Positions 13,704 to 26,222 of a stretch of DNA of 64,000 nt are shown one piece after another. Both the position numbers and the translations under genes were made by a program. The DNA is from Dipetalonema caudispina (taxonomy: Eukaryota; Nematoda; Chromadorea; Rhabditida; Onchocercidae): positions 248,001 to 312,000 of the forward strand of contig JABVXV010000041.1 of the NCBI GenBank assembly GCA_013365325.1. Direction: 5' to 3'. The notes beneath the pieces are model-generated. The model searched no databases. It was not told the origin of the DNA and worked only from the letters and a program-made list of their open reading frames with translations. Numbering within the stretch: position 1 is the stretch's first letter; each line of letters begins with the position of its first letter.

Positions 13704-15744
13704 CTAAAAAGTAGTTGTTACTTTCAGAATAATGTAGTGTTCTAAGTTTGTATGATAATTTAGCAATTGGTCTGAGTTAATGTAAACATCAATGTGACCA
13801 CAAAAGAGCAGTCTGACTTACATATTCTACCACTTCATTTCGTAGTGAAAACACAAAAAATGTACGTACCTAAGTCACTAGAAGTCTTTTCATAAAGTTG
13901 AAGTCTTCTAAGATAGCTTCAAGGTAAACGTTAACTGAAATCCAAGTTCTCAAATATTGCTAATCTACAATTCCCAAATGTTCCTTACATATGTTTACAT
14001 CTTCGAAGTTACAGCTTTGGTGTCTTCCGCAAATTGCTGTATTTATGACAATATTCACAATCTCTCTACTTCCGGACTTGAAGTTACAAAATGTTTGCTA
14101 ACATAAGTAAAGCCACGAGATGGAATACTATTATTTGAAGGACAGTATGAAGTATGGAAGAATGTGACTGATAGAGACAGCAAACTGTTTACTAAAGTCT
14201 ACTATTTGGAAGCTAATGCAGCTTTCATTTTCCTGCACTGTAGTAGCCAGAGAAATCGATATGTATACCCTCTACACACACTCCATATAATACATACTGT
14301 CAATAAATGACGGTATGTAATATATGAACGTTCTTTCCATGTTTAAACTTTATATCTTAAGTTATTGTCGAAGTTTTGGAATATAATGCTTAAAAAACAT
14401 TGATAAGTTCATGAAGTGAATTGCTTGAGAAAAGTTATGGTATGTCCAAAATGCAAAAGGATTCATTAGATAGGTTAGGAATGCTATCTACTATAACACA
14501 GTGCCTGATGCATGATTTTGTGTCCGAACTACGGCTTACTTCACAACATTTAACCATGATGGACAGAGAGACGGAAATGTGTAAGGAATGTATGTATGTG
14601 TCGTATTAGCATCTTAAATGTCAAACTCCACATTTCTAATTATAATGTTTCATCATTTATGATAGAACTATATTTCTGCATTCATTGACTGTATCCCTCC
14701 TGAGCCGTTTATGTGTAGAAATATCGAATATTGCTCAATAGTGGATTGTATTATCATATCATCACTATTCATCCATATCTGCTTGATTTGTGCATAGTTA
14801 AAAGCAACAACTATTATGGAATTAAAGCAAATACAGTTATTTTGACATAATATTTCCGTTTCGTCCTTGTTTTTGTAAGAATCAGAATCAAAAAATTCTA
14901 GTTATCCAATATATTTTACCACACGTTTCCCACTCATTTCTTCCCCCCTCTTGAAAGTAAACTGCGACAAATAACTCTACACAACTCTTTAGCAACAAAT
15001 TCATCAATCGTGCTCCAAAGCTACGTAAAAGCAGACCCGGAATCTCTACTTTTGTATTGATGCGATGAAGGATGAGCAGTCTCACACCATAAACTAGGGA
15101 CAACTGAACCGAACCATTGACAATCTTCTGCGATCACAGATTAACTCTGATGCTTTAGGAGATTACATCAATAATCGCTTTTAAGTGGTCTGTCCAAATT
15201 TGGTACGAACATGCTGCATTGAACAAATGGTCATGTTAATTCTGACAATATTTTTGGGTATTTAAATTAAAATTTAATGTACTTGATATAAAGAATACCT
15301 TAATGGACCTGATGCGAGAACAAAAACAAAGTTTTTAGTTTATTGAATTGCACAATGAAAAATCCAGTGAACAAGAAAAAAACAAAAGAAGCGATCTTGC
15401 TTGACATGAAGTTTAAATTTTAAGGCAACGAAGAACGCAAAACAACAAGTAAGAAGAGCAACTAGAAACACTGGGAATGGCATGCCGATACAAGTACAGC
15501 CAATAATGATCGACAGAAGAGCACGAAAATGTGTTTTGTTTGTAAAGAAATTATTTAATAATAAACGTGCAGCAAAAAATACGATGAACATAATAATAAG
15601 AAAAACATCTCATGAATTTATTTGACTTAATTTACCTGCTAGGTTTCATCAATAAAGTCCATGTCATTCCTGAAGAGGAACAAATTAAATAAATTACCAA
15701 GCTTATTTGGTGAGGAGATTGCTGAGAAAACGGGATTTGGGAAT
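13704..15744. other. Intergenic between the jac-1 upstream region and moc-3
   Basis: AT-rich, with scattered short open frames that lack splice or family support. I see no gene here. Confidence 0.5.
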
Positions 15745-15996
15745 TTAGTATAAATTCACAAGAATTATTTGTTCTAATAAACAGGGAAATCCTTATCAAC
15801 AACTTAAGACCACTTCTTTTAGTATAAACTCACAAGAACAAATTATTCACAGGAACAAAATTATCAATAAACAGAGAAACCCTTATCAATAGCGCGAGAC
15901 CATTTCTTTTAGTATAATAAACTCACAAAAACAAATTATTTATTCTAATAAACCGGGAAATCCTTATCGACAGTGTGAGACCACTTCTCATAACCA
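15745..15996. repeat. Three tandem imperfect copies of the moc-3 C-terminal segment
   Basis: Units of about 80-90 bp share the blocks agtataa..ctcacaagaacaaatta, aataaaccgggaaatccttatc and gagaccacttct. Copy 3 (stop codon at 15945) is the real end of moc-3, encoding [17 protein letters not shown] on the minus strand. Copy 2 (15865-15905) would read KWSRAIDKGFSVY-stop. Copy 1 (15775-15816) would read [20 protein letters not shown]. Copies 1 and 2 lie in the 3' flank and are not translated. Confidence 0.88.
15939..15944 (-). terminator. AATAAA polyadenylation hexamer abutting the moc-3 stop
   Basis: On the minus strand AATAAA begins immediately after the TAG stop. Its closeness makes actual use uncertain, because usable signals may lie further into the repeated 3' flank. 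Confidence 0.35.
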
Positions 15997-18900
15997 CCAT
16001 CGATATCTTTGAAGGAAATCGAAGAATCAGCAAATTCTTTACGTAAATACATCACTGCTATTTGTGAATCCTCACCTCTACGACAAATCACGTAAACTGC
16101 AAACAAGCAAATTAATAATTTAGGTTAAAAAATAAAATACATTTTCATCAGCCCGACCTAGCCCATGAAAATGACTTTATTCACCAGAATTTGAGTAAGA
16201 GTGAACCTAATGACTCATTGCCTCAAACTCATCATCCAAAATACCTACACATTTCACGCAACTTCAGCGCCCGCCAAATTAATGCTTAGCTATCGTTTTA
16301 CTCACTTTCACCTCTCCCGATACCGATTACGAAAATACTTTTTTCTGAACTCGAGACATAAAATATATGAAAATACGAGATCAATATACTTCCAACTTGT
16401 ATTTCTTTTGCCCAAAAATTTGTTAGAGTATTTAAGCAAAAAATAACTTTATATTTCTGTAGCCTTAAAATGACCACCAACCACTTCTTATAACTTTTTG
16501 CAGAAACAAGCTGCTCATAGCATACTTTATTTCCGAACATTTTTAGAAACACCAAGGTTATTTCTGATGAAACCTACATGAGAAGAAAACTGCGAAAATC
16601 TAGAAACTAACCTCCCTGATCTCTCATTTCATTGATGTCTGTTTCTAGCTCGCGCATTACATCTACTGAATTTGAACAACAAAGCTTTAGCATCGGTATA
16701 TCTGAAAAAGTGTCAGTAAGGTTAAACTTTCAAAAGTTATAAAAAGAAGATAAAAGGAATAGGATTTAATCGTAGAAGTTTGATTTTTACTTAACATCAA
16801 ACAGAATGTTCAATATAACATTAGCATGCTAAAAGAAATGCAATGAAATTACTGATGGCATTAGGTAGATGTCCAATGCTAAACTCGTGTGGCGGTCGCG
16901 TATCTATCAAGAACGGCTTCTTGTCACTGTTTTCAGTGAGTTTAAAATAAAAACATGGATCAATACGATCATTTTCTGCCAGAAGCTTGTTCTGAAATAA
17001 AGTCTAAAATGACATAGCAACTGCTTTTGTTTCTCATGAATTGGACTGCTCGTTAAATAATGCATTTATGTGAAATTAACACCAGATTCGCTTAAAACTG
17101 CCTATAATTTTTGTTTTTATGGTAGTTGTTTTATTTTTATTCGCTGAGTATTTTACCCAGTATTGTAGGCACAAGATAAATTTCTTTTGCCCTCAAACGC
17201 AAATGGCAGCTTACCAAAATGTAAACTGATGTTTAAAAACTCCAATTCCATAATTCATTTCCCAGCAAATGTAGCTTGCATCACTACAGACTGTCAGTTA
17301 GTGCTGAGGATAAATGTTTAAAAAACTCATACTGTTTCTTCTATCCTTGGAACTTTCACTACTCTTCTCCTTTGTTGAACAGAACAAGGGCGTTCTATTC
17401 AAGGAAGAGGAAAAATTAAAGATATCGAAATTCTCAACAAAATCACTGTCGTATATAATCAGCGTAGTTTGCAACATTTTAAACCTTCCGACAGTTTTTT
17501 TTTTCGAAATTAAAACTTTTACACGTGTCCTGGCTGAACATCCATATAATTCTTTACAGTCTCCAAGTTCAGTGATTGTCGGCTGCTCGCCGCACACCGC
17601 ACAGTTAGCTTTTTGTCGCCTCAACTTAACAGTTTTTGTTTTACCATTGAAAGCATCGAACAAATACAAAAAGCCAGCAAAGGAGCCTAAAATGAACCGA
17701 TAAACAAAGTTAAGAAAAATATCATTACATTGGAAAAGTAACATTATCATGTAGCAATAGCATCATAAATAGGTGTAATAGAACAAAAGGTTACAGTTAT
17801 TTGAATAGAAACTCGAAATCAAAAAGAAAAAAACATGCATTTCCCGATCGCAGCAATTTTGATGATTTCATTAGCTTGCATACTGCCGATCACACCAACC
17901 ACTGGCCCTAATACTCCATTGTCTGAACAATTTGTTACAGCATCTATTGAAGGAGGATCAGGAAACACACAACGGTAACATGGACAATTCTAAAAACGAA
18001 GAAATCTTCAGGTATTATTTTTCAAATTTCGTTTAATCCTATATATGAAAAGAAAAAGTGTACCACCAGATCAACTATAACATACTTTGCTGCAATTCCA
18101 GCAGTACTGAAAATATGAAGAATCAACTCAAACATATCCTTACCTCACCATAACCATACACCGACAACTGACCATCCCAACGAACAGCGCTTCCTGACAC
18201 CAGAGGTTTTTTTGCCAGTACACAAGCATCATTGATCAAGTATCTAAAACCTGTCAATAATGAGAAAAAACTACAACTTATACCGCCCTAAGGTTGATAT
18301 AAATGCTTAAATGCTTTATTCAATATGGATTGTAATGGTCTTTAAATTTGAAGTTAGCAAGTTCTGAATTAAATTTGTCACAACAAATTTCAGACTACAA
18401 CCTTTCGATTTTAGGGCTTTTAAAAAGAAACTAGAAAAGGACGTAACTTGTAGAGACGTTGTCCGTACAATCGCCGACAATATCATAACCGGAAACAATC
18501 TGTAGTGCATTCTGTTTGAACAGAAAATCTTTATACACATCAACGCGAACACTGCTATTCAATCTTAAAAATTACATGAAGTTCAGGAACTACCATGACT
18601 TTTATCGAACAAATAAAATAAAGGAAAACACAGAGATAAAAATCAAGAAATTAAGTTCTTTTGGACCAAGAAGAATATAAACAGTAAACCTTGTCCTAGC
18701 TCATTATTATAGAAACTGCGAACTTCTACCGCACTTTTTAACTGATGATTTTATCGATTCTGCTTTTGAATGGCCTATACATTGTTCATCATAAGCAATC
18801 TGACGATGAAGGTTGTCTGTGGAAATAAAATCGCCGTCTACAATCCCGATTCGACCAACTCCTAAAAACTTATATTCACCACAGATAAGTCAGAATTAAT

Positions 18901-19417
18901 GATGAAAAAGCAATATGATGAAAAAATATATCATATATAAAAAATATAATAAGTTACCAGCTCCCGCGCAATAAAGCGCAACAGGACATCCCAAACCGCC
19001 AGCACCAACAATCAATAATGAAGTAGCTCGGAGCCTTTCTTGACCTGAAAGAAAAAATCTCCGTTAACTTTCGAAAATATTAGAAAGGAAGATATTTAGT
19101 AGGAAACGGTAAAGAGAGAACTATTTATACAAGTATACAGTGCTCCAAAATGCAAGTAAATTAGTCAATTCACGAACTTCTACAGATATAAGTTCATTAT
19201 AACCAAAGGAAATTCAGCAAGCAGATATTCTTCCACAATGAATATGTTTTTCAGAATGGCTCCAAAGAAAGGTAAAAAAGTATACTTAATAATTACATCA
19301 AATCTATACAGTAAAGTAAAATGTTTAACCTTGAACACCAAATTCCTGCAGCAGGATTTGTCTGCTGTATCTCATCACTTCATCGTTTGATAAACTATGT
19401 TCCCTCACAGCCATCAT
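15945..19417 (-). CDS. moc-3: MOC-3 / UBA4, adenylyltransferase and sulfurtransferase (ThiF + rhodanese)
   Basis: Activates the ubiquitin-like URM1 (tRNA 2-thiolation) and the small molybdopterin synthase subunit (MOCS2A) by adenylation then thiocarboxylation, in the cytosol. Exons on the minus strand: 19330-19417, 18958-19044, 18735-18861, 18448-18563, 18144-18250, 17839-17989, 17523-17686, 16853-16991, 16612-16701, 15945-16096. This gives 406 aa, in the usual range for the family. The E1-like domain begins [19 protein letters not shown] with the nucleotide loop [16 protein letters not shown]. Zinc cysteines are visible as CYRC and CAVC. The E1 cysteine is in [11 protein letters not shown]. 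The C-terminal rhodanese domain (about 300-406) carries the active loop [10 protein letters not shown]. The start at MMAVREH is chosen from two adjacent ATGs (19417, 19414). The frame is open upstream to a TTCTTACAG acceptor at 19462, so a further 5' exon is possible. One intron is GC-AG. Confidence 0.94.
17687..17838 (-). other. GC-AG intron in moc-3
   Basis: The exon ends ...ATCGGGAAAT and the intron starts GCATGT, ending TTTTAG. Phase 1 is required on both sides ([16 protein letters not shown]). The following GT leaves phase 2 and breaks the frame. Confidence 0.82.
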
Positions 19418-21960
19418 CTTATAAAACTTTAAATTCTGTTCTGATCTGTTGATATCTTCTGTAAGAAAAGCATTTCAATGCAACGAAAGAAAGAAAATAT
19501 AACTTTATAAAGTTACCCAGTCTTTTCATATCCTCTACTAAGAAGGCTTCTCCACCTTATCAGTGAACTCTCTTCTCTACTCCTTATCTTAAGCAGAAAA
19601 AAAAAAGTTTACAATAATCTGGAAAACACACCACAACGCAGTGAGCTTGTCATCTACAATGTAATAGCATTTCCCATTAGAGGCTATTGAAAACTTGGTA
19701 TGCAAATTACACAATGTTTCGTGTTTGGTACTATTCACTAAGCAATATGTAATATGCTAATTTATTGCTACAAATTTCATCTTTCAGCCAAATTACTCTT
19801 ATCCTTGTTTGAAACTTACGCCCACAAGTTCATCTTCTCGTATCCGCCTGCTGTACTGCGGCCCGCAAGCGTTACACTTCGCTACGTCATGTCTCACCTG
19901 TTGATCTTTCCCTGTTCAGATATGCGCTAAATACTTTGGAACTGTGGAGTTGTAGTTGAATAGGGATGTTCAGGCTTAGATATGAATAAAGCTTTGAGAA
20001 AACTACGCACTTGATAGATATCATTACATGTAGGAAACCGTACCGCTCATGTTAACGAGGATTTTGTTTATCAATAATAATAATAAACTTTATTCATCTA
20101 TGGATAGTAAAGTGCTGTTTAAGATTATCATTGTTACTACATCATACGATCACTCTTAAATACGTTGTAACGGAAGTGTCAAATATAAATACTGAATGGT
20201 AACTTCGGATGATGCGATCCATTAAATCATACATACATATCGCTGTGCTTCTTATGATCTCGATCTTTTGACATTAAAACCAAGAAAAGACTGGAATGAG
20301 CAACGACCAGTACTTGGATTTTTTTACTTCAAAATTGTAAATCTGGATATAAATGAAGCTCTGTCAGATAGATATGGGTATAAACGAGGCTGTCAGGTGT
20401 GACATAGCGCTATTAATGATCCAAATATTAGTTACACTTTATTTTAGTTGTTGATATGTTGGACATGTCCTGTGTCGTGAATCCGAAAATTTTTTATCAT
20501 AAGTATTTTTAAATAAAATTAGCCTTTGTTGTGAAATTATTCTCATTTGAATGATTATCATATAATTCGATAATTGAGGAAGGTCACAATGTCTAACATA
20601 AATCATTTTGTTTATAGTCATTTTTACCTGAGATACGGTAAAACATCTTCCTTGTTATTCACATTACCAAAGTAATAAATCATATTTAGATTAACCCTAA
20701 TCATATTTGCGAAAGGATTGATACACAATAACCCTTGTTCCTTATGCTTAATAAAATATTGTAATACAATGTTCTTTGGAAAGTCACTCCTACCGCACCC
20801 ATATATATATAGTTACACCAAAATAATGTTTTTCAGTGTTATTCATTTAGAGATTGTGCTTCAGCTATAGTTTTTTTCGTGTTGTATTATTTGGCTTCAT
20901 CCTTCGACAACAGTTTTAATTTCCTTCTTCTACTATACTTAACAATAAAGAATTTCTACGGTATTATTCTACATTACTCACATCTACATCCCATTGGCGA
21001 TCAACTTCATTATTGACGGACGACTCAAGATTATCCTGTAACGCCTAAGAAGAACCTCTCCTAAGAAAAAAAAAAAAAACAACTCACCAAATATTCGAGA
21101 GTGTCTCATTCACGACATCCTGTATAAATGCGTATAAATGAATCCTGCATTCAACTTATCAGGATTTAGGTACAGGACATCAGAATTGATGTGCACGAGA
21201 ATTCTCCAGTCTGCAACGATGATACTTCAATATACCCTACTCTATCACGACTAGACAGGAAATTCTGTCGAATTAAACTCCTTCTAAAATTACCGCTTAA
21301 ATATTTTTGTCCTTTTGAAACAAATTTTGTCGGAACTGCTTGTCTTTTGCACAAAACATGCGTAAGATATCGCAAGTTAGGCAGCTGTAAATACGTAAAC
21401 GATGCCAAAAATATTTTTAAAAAATAAAAATAATAAACTGTTCAGTTAGTTTTTCCGAAGTTTTGCTGTAATAGTTATGCTCAGAAATTGGAAGTTATTT
21501 TATTTTCTGAAACTTTTACGGCATTATTTGTAATGCTCATGCTATTGGATCAATCGACAACTTGTACGCATGATAATGAACTATTATTTTAAGTCTAAAA
21601 CAGAAATGAAAAACAAAGTAAATTATTTAAAGCAATGACTCTATAGGAGGATATTGTGAGAGGGAAAATATTTTAAGCAGTTTCAACTTCTAGCACCTTT
21701 TTTCCAAAAAAATTCTATCCCAATTTAATTTAGTGTAATAGATTTATTATTGAAGAATATTACTCTATTTGTCGTGTTTAAACACTGACTTACCGTTCGA
21801 CGAAATAACTTTCACGATATTCTCAATAGAATCAGTGTTGAAAATTTCTCTTCAGAAACTTTTCTTTAGAATTATTTTCTTAAATTATTCTTGTACCATG
21901 AATTTTCATTTATGTAATTTACAAATAGGAAAAAACACGCTAACTGCTCTCTTTCTTTTT

Positions 21961-22060
21961 TTTTCTTTTTTTTTTTTTTCAAAAAGGATAGGGAAGCCTA
22001 AAGCAATCAAAGTTTGTTCGTTAAAAGACGTGCTGGACAATTTTTCACGCCTCTACTTCT
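21961..22060. repeat. Copy 1 of a dispersed poly-T-linked segment
   Basis: A T-rich run is followed by aaaaaggatagggaagcct and the 16-mer AAAGCAATCAAAGTTT (22000-22015), then diverged similarity to copy 2 located 550 bp downstream. Weaker similarity extends upstream to about 21830. Confidence 0.6.
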
Positions 22061-22165
22061 TATCGTTAATTTTTTTTTGTCTTCATGTATCCATAACAAC
22101 TAATGTACCCTGCAAATGGGTCGCCATCACCTTATTGCAACCCGATTAACCAATATGTGTCTCTC

Positions 22166-22244
22166 AATATATGTGTATGCGTGTATGTCTATATATATAT
22201 ATATATATGAATATGTATGTGTGTGTGTGTCTGTGTATGTGTGC
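22166..22244. repeat. TA/TG microsatellite
   Basis: An alternating (TA)n run at 22190-22208 followed by a (TG)n-rich run to 22243, typical simple sequence. Confidence 0.9.
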
Positions 22245-22497
22245 TGAGTTTTGAAACAAATATGAAATTATCAAATTGAAAAGAAGCACGTGAAATTCAA
22301 GATTTTTATTTATTTCGTTACAAACGACACTCTCTGAGTTCTGAGCTAGAAGAACTTTCTTGTATACAGGAATACAATCTGTGTCAAAGTTGAAGACTGT
22401 TTTTGTTTTCTAAATTATTTTAGAGAATGAATTTTCTTTTTAATTGATAAAATAAAAGAAGAAGTTCTTTAAGGTGCTGAAAACTGACTGTTTCGTT

Positions 22498-22500
<3 letters not shown>

Positions 22501-22530
<30 letters not shown>

Positions 22531-22610
22531 AAAAGAGATAGGAAGTTCCAAAGCAATCAAAGTTTATTTCTATAAAAAAGTAAGCTGAACAATTCCTTAT
22601 GTCTTCTACT
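22501..22610. repeat. Copy 2 of the poly-T-linked segment
   Basis: A run of 29 T is followed by gaaaagagataggaagttcc and the same 16-mer AAAGCAATCAAAGTTT (22550-22565), then about 45 bp of diverged similarity. Read on the minus strand it ends in poly-A, as a retroposed copy would, but no target-site duplication was identified. Confidence 0.6.
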
Positions 22611-23064
22611 TTCCAGTGTTATCGCACTGGCTGGCGCTGCCCTTTTTTAGTGGCACCACAATCATTCTGCGTAATCCTGAACTATGGAACGCTACCACTC
22701 ATCATTTTTCATTTTTCTAAAAATTTATGAAAGTATGTTGAAACGGTGTAAAAATCTTTTTAACATTTATTCTTCTCATCAAAGATTCTTGATTACTAGG
22801 GCTGTCAATCGTTAATAACTTTAACAGTTTGAATAGGTCAACTAGAATATAACAATCAGATATTAATTGTTTTGTCATTTGATATCTCGATGAACTGTCA
22901 TGATTCAGGATTGATTACATTAAAAGGCTTGATGATCATAGATGACTTCATTGAATATTTGGTATTACTGTACTTCATCGTTTTATGAGCTATTACCGCA
23001 AAAGGATAGTTTCTTTTAATTTTTGATTACTATACAGGCAAGATGGTTCAAGCACCTGTTCATA

Positions 23065-23074
23065 ATTTACAGGA
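23065..23074 (+). other. Candidate spliced-leader acceptor of the bZIP gene
   Basis: The sequence AATTTACAG followed by GA and then ATG places an acceptor two bases before the start codon, as is usual for trans-spliced nematode messages. No donor exon was seen upstream. Confidence 0.5.
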
Positions 23075-24816
23075 ATGACGAATCCATTCGATGCTGATGA
23101 CTTACTGAAAAGATCTATATTCAGTTCTATTCTTGGATTTGGCCGTAAAATAAAAAATACAGGTCAGAAATTTTGCTGAAAATCATGTCATTTTTTGAAA
23201 CAGAATCGCAGTTAGAATAATTCGCACGAAATAAGTAAAAATGCTTTTTTGAAATTTTTAGTACAATGATTGACAAATAGTGATTTCCAACATACCAACC
23301 TTATAGGCAGGGTAGGATCGGTGAAAGATGAAGATGTTAGTGATTCAGCGATCAGCATAAATAATAACAGTACCACAACACTGAGCGATTTAACTCCATA
23401 CAACCGTAAATATCGCACAAAACAGGAAATATACAACGAAATTGTTTGCGAATGCGCTGAACTGGAGAAAAATAAGGTTTTTAAAGGTTTCTCAAATTTA
23501 AGTTGAATCTAGAAATTGAATTTGAACTGGGATTTAACATTGTTATAGAAGCATAAGTCGCGAAATTTACATATTTCTCGGTATCCTAACTCGTCGTGCA
23601 GTATTTAAGTGTGTCCTTATCATAGGTTGTATCAGTGCCGAATTTAGCAAAGATGAAATCTGTAGCATGCTCCACAAGCGAACTGACGGATACGACAGCA
23701 AATCCACGCAGTCCGGATCCGCGCCTTCCAACAGAGCATAATAACAACAAAACAATACAGAATTTAGTTCAATTATTGGTGGCAGCTGTTAAAGAAAGTG
23801 GAATCCTCAATGACCAAAGTGGAACAAATTCATCAGAAGATATATTGAAACGTAAAAGGCTACAGGTAGATTTTTCTATGAAGCAGAGGGTATACAAATG
23901 AATGCTGTAGAGATTTTCAGAAAACATATATTAATTAACTTGTAAATAAAGAAAATTACGCATATCCTGAAAGCTCAAGAATGGAAAGAAAGAATAGGGA
24001 CAGAATTGCCGCACTAATTAGTGGGTATATATTTTTAATGTATGGGAAATAAAATTTAATATGTATAGAATTAAATAACATATATAATTAATATCCGTAT
24101 CATTTCAAATTTTGACTAGTATTCGTTTTGTTGAAAAACCAAAAATATTAGCCAATATATTATTTGAAGTGTATGTTTCATGAATATGTGAACTATGAAT
24201 CGTATAATACACTATATGCATTGAGCATGTATTATATTTATCAGTAGTGAAGGTCAAACAGTTAAATGTAATGGTCAAGCAAATTTTTAAATTACTTATC
24301 CTTAACATCAGGAAATATCCCTTGGAATAATTTTTAAATCCTGTTTTTAACATTTTAACCTTGTGATGCTACTGTTGCCGTGCTGTTTCCAATAGTACGG
24401 CTCTAATTATCACATCCTTCAGGCAGGGTTAGCAAAACATAGGCGACAATTATGTGCAGAATATGGAGTCACAGTATTCTGCTGTTATAAACAAATTTAA
24501 TTTAAAGAGTGGAGAACCGTTTCAAACTCCAATTTTAAAAAAAATGAATTCCTTTATTGCATTCGGATTTGGCACATGATTCATTCTTAAAATATCTGCT
24601 GCATACTGCATTGTTCAGAACAAGAAAGCAGCGATACGTTATCGAAAACGACAAAAGGAGCTCAAGGAAGAAGCTGAATTGGAATTGACAATCCTTGTGA
24701 ACAAAAATAATCAATTGAAATACGAAATTAAACAAATGCAAGCTGAAATCGACCAACTGAAAGCACGAGTTTTAAAAAGAACCAGTGAGCGAGCACAATC
24801 CTTTCGTAAAATATAA
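23075..24816 (+). CDS. atf-4: ATF4-type bZIP transcription factor
   Basis: A nuclear DNA-binding activator of the ATF4 class, by family expected to act in amino-acid and ER stress responses and to be regulated by translation. Exons: 23075-23162, 23307-23486, 23636-23865, 24619-24816, all in phase, 231 aa. The basic region crosses the last junction: KRKRLQ-NKKAAIRYRKRQKE, with the ATF4-like N-x-x-A-A-x-R-Y-R signature. A zipper follows with heptad L, L, M and L (LVNKNNQLKYEIKQMQAEID). The N-terminal half is Ser/Asn/Thr-rich and not recognisable. Donor choice at 23486 (AAAG|GTTTCT) is set by phase; an earlier GT at 23477 breaks it. The assignment to ATF4 rather than another CREB/ATF branch rests on the basic region only. 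Confidence 0.82.
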
Positions 24817-26222
24817 ATTTACATCATTCTCTACTTTCACAGGGATTTGAGTCTTCGAGCCATCGAAAATGAATGGATGGATACTTCGCTACCGCCTAAT
24901 ATTTCCTGTCTCAAATTCCATAATGAAAAAGACTATAAGCCATAAGTTCCTTTCATTGTATTGCCTAGTGTTAATCTCTATCAGGAGCTTCCAGCTACTT
25001 TCGGTCATTTTTAACCTCCTTTTATTTTACAAAACAATTTTGTAATGTTTCAAAACATCTAAACTGAACCTATACTGGGACTTTTCATTACTTGGAATTT
25101 GCAAAATGATAAAGCCAAACAGATGAATTTATTTACAACATACATTGTGTGCAAAATATGTTTGAATAATGGGGACAGCATAGCAAGCAGAGATATATGA
25201 TAAAGAGAACAGCTTCTCTAACATAAGAAAATTTGTTTAATGGAAGTGTACGAAAAACCTCTAAATTATTTTTTTCACTTTGCAGTCCTAAACTCCATTT
25301 CATAAAAGGCTTGCCTACTTGTTTATTCACCAGATGTTTCGAATGTGAACACATTTATAAAGAATATATAGGTAGGATATCGGATATTCAAAACTACATA
25401 GAACGTTGGGTAATTCGCAAAATTTAAATGAAGTAAACACAAATTGTTTTCTGTCGACCCACATGAACAACACACAACTGTCTATTTACTATAAATTATG
25501 CTACGCATAGTTTACTCCATAAAAACTGACAAAAGAAAAAGAAAGAAGGGACTTGAACGAAGTGTACAAAACGAGTAACTTTAAGTGAACTGGAAGTGTA
25601 CCCAAATTTAAAAACATTCGAAGCATTCACAACACATAAAGATTACATGTAATATATCTGGTCATTTACTTTACAGGAATTGGAACATACTTCTTTATGA
25701 AAAAGTTATGAAAAATTCTTGAAAAATTCAGAAAAGCCTATTCCATATAATGTAACAGTACAGGAAGTGATACAGAAAAAATCGAAATCGATTCCTAAAA
25801 TAATGAAGAACAACCTTTGAGGATAAAACGATTCAGAAATGTACAGAACACCAGACAAACTGTGCACTGACATTATCCCATAGAACTATGAAAATTCATG
25901 CGTCACTATAGAATTGAATCCATCACAGTGTTTTCCAAAATAAAATAAAACTGATATTGTATCTACACAGAAGTTCGAATAATAAAGCATGAAAATACAA
26001 CACCGTAATAAATTTGTCATTAAAAACAATAACTACAACTGAATAGGAGCTTGAGAAAAAAACCAAAAGAAATGTTTCCCGACAAACCAAAAAATTTTAA
26101 AATAGCACTTCCGGTCGAATGTATAACTCTTCCTTTACTTGTGAAAGGTTGAAAAAGACGATCAAACGAATACAGATCTGCATAGCTCTCTGCTGCCTTT
26201 ACATAAGGCGCTCCATTATTTT
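24817..26222. other. Convergent intergenic region between the bZIP gene and klp-12
   Basis: Contains the 3' untranslated regions of both converging genes. The minus-strand frame after the klp-12 stop is open for about 68 codons but shows no family features. Nothing else is seen. Confidence 0.5.

Larger units (their letters stand above)
19418..23074. other. Divergent intergenic region between moc-3 and the bZIP gene
   Basis: Holds the presumed promoters of moc-3 (left, minus) and the bZIP gene (right, plus). A short GC-richer patch lies at about 19830-19930 upstream of moc-3, with an ATG and a donor that do not fit the phase of the next exon. The right half holds poly-T tracts, a TA/TG microsatellite and a duplicated segment, listed separately. 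I see no gene. Confidence 0.5.

Noticed and set aside
19820..19833. Tiny first exon for moc-3 (MNLW, donor GC|GTAAGT)
   Set aside because: It leaves phase 2, whereas the acceptor at 19461 needs phase 1; only a poor internal AG would fit.
23968..24023. Frame with SRMERKNRDRIAAL between bZIP exons, resembling a basic region
   Set aside because: No acceptor precedes it, and the real basic region forms by joining 23865 to 24619 in phase; including this piece would disrupt it.
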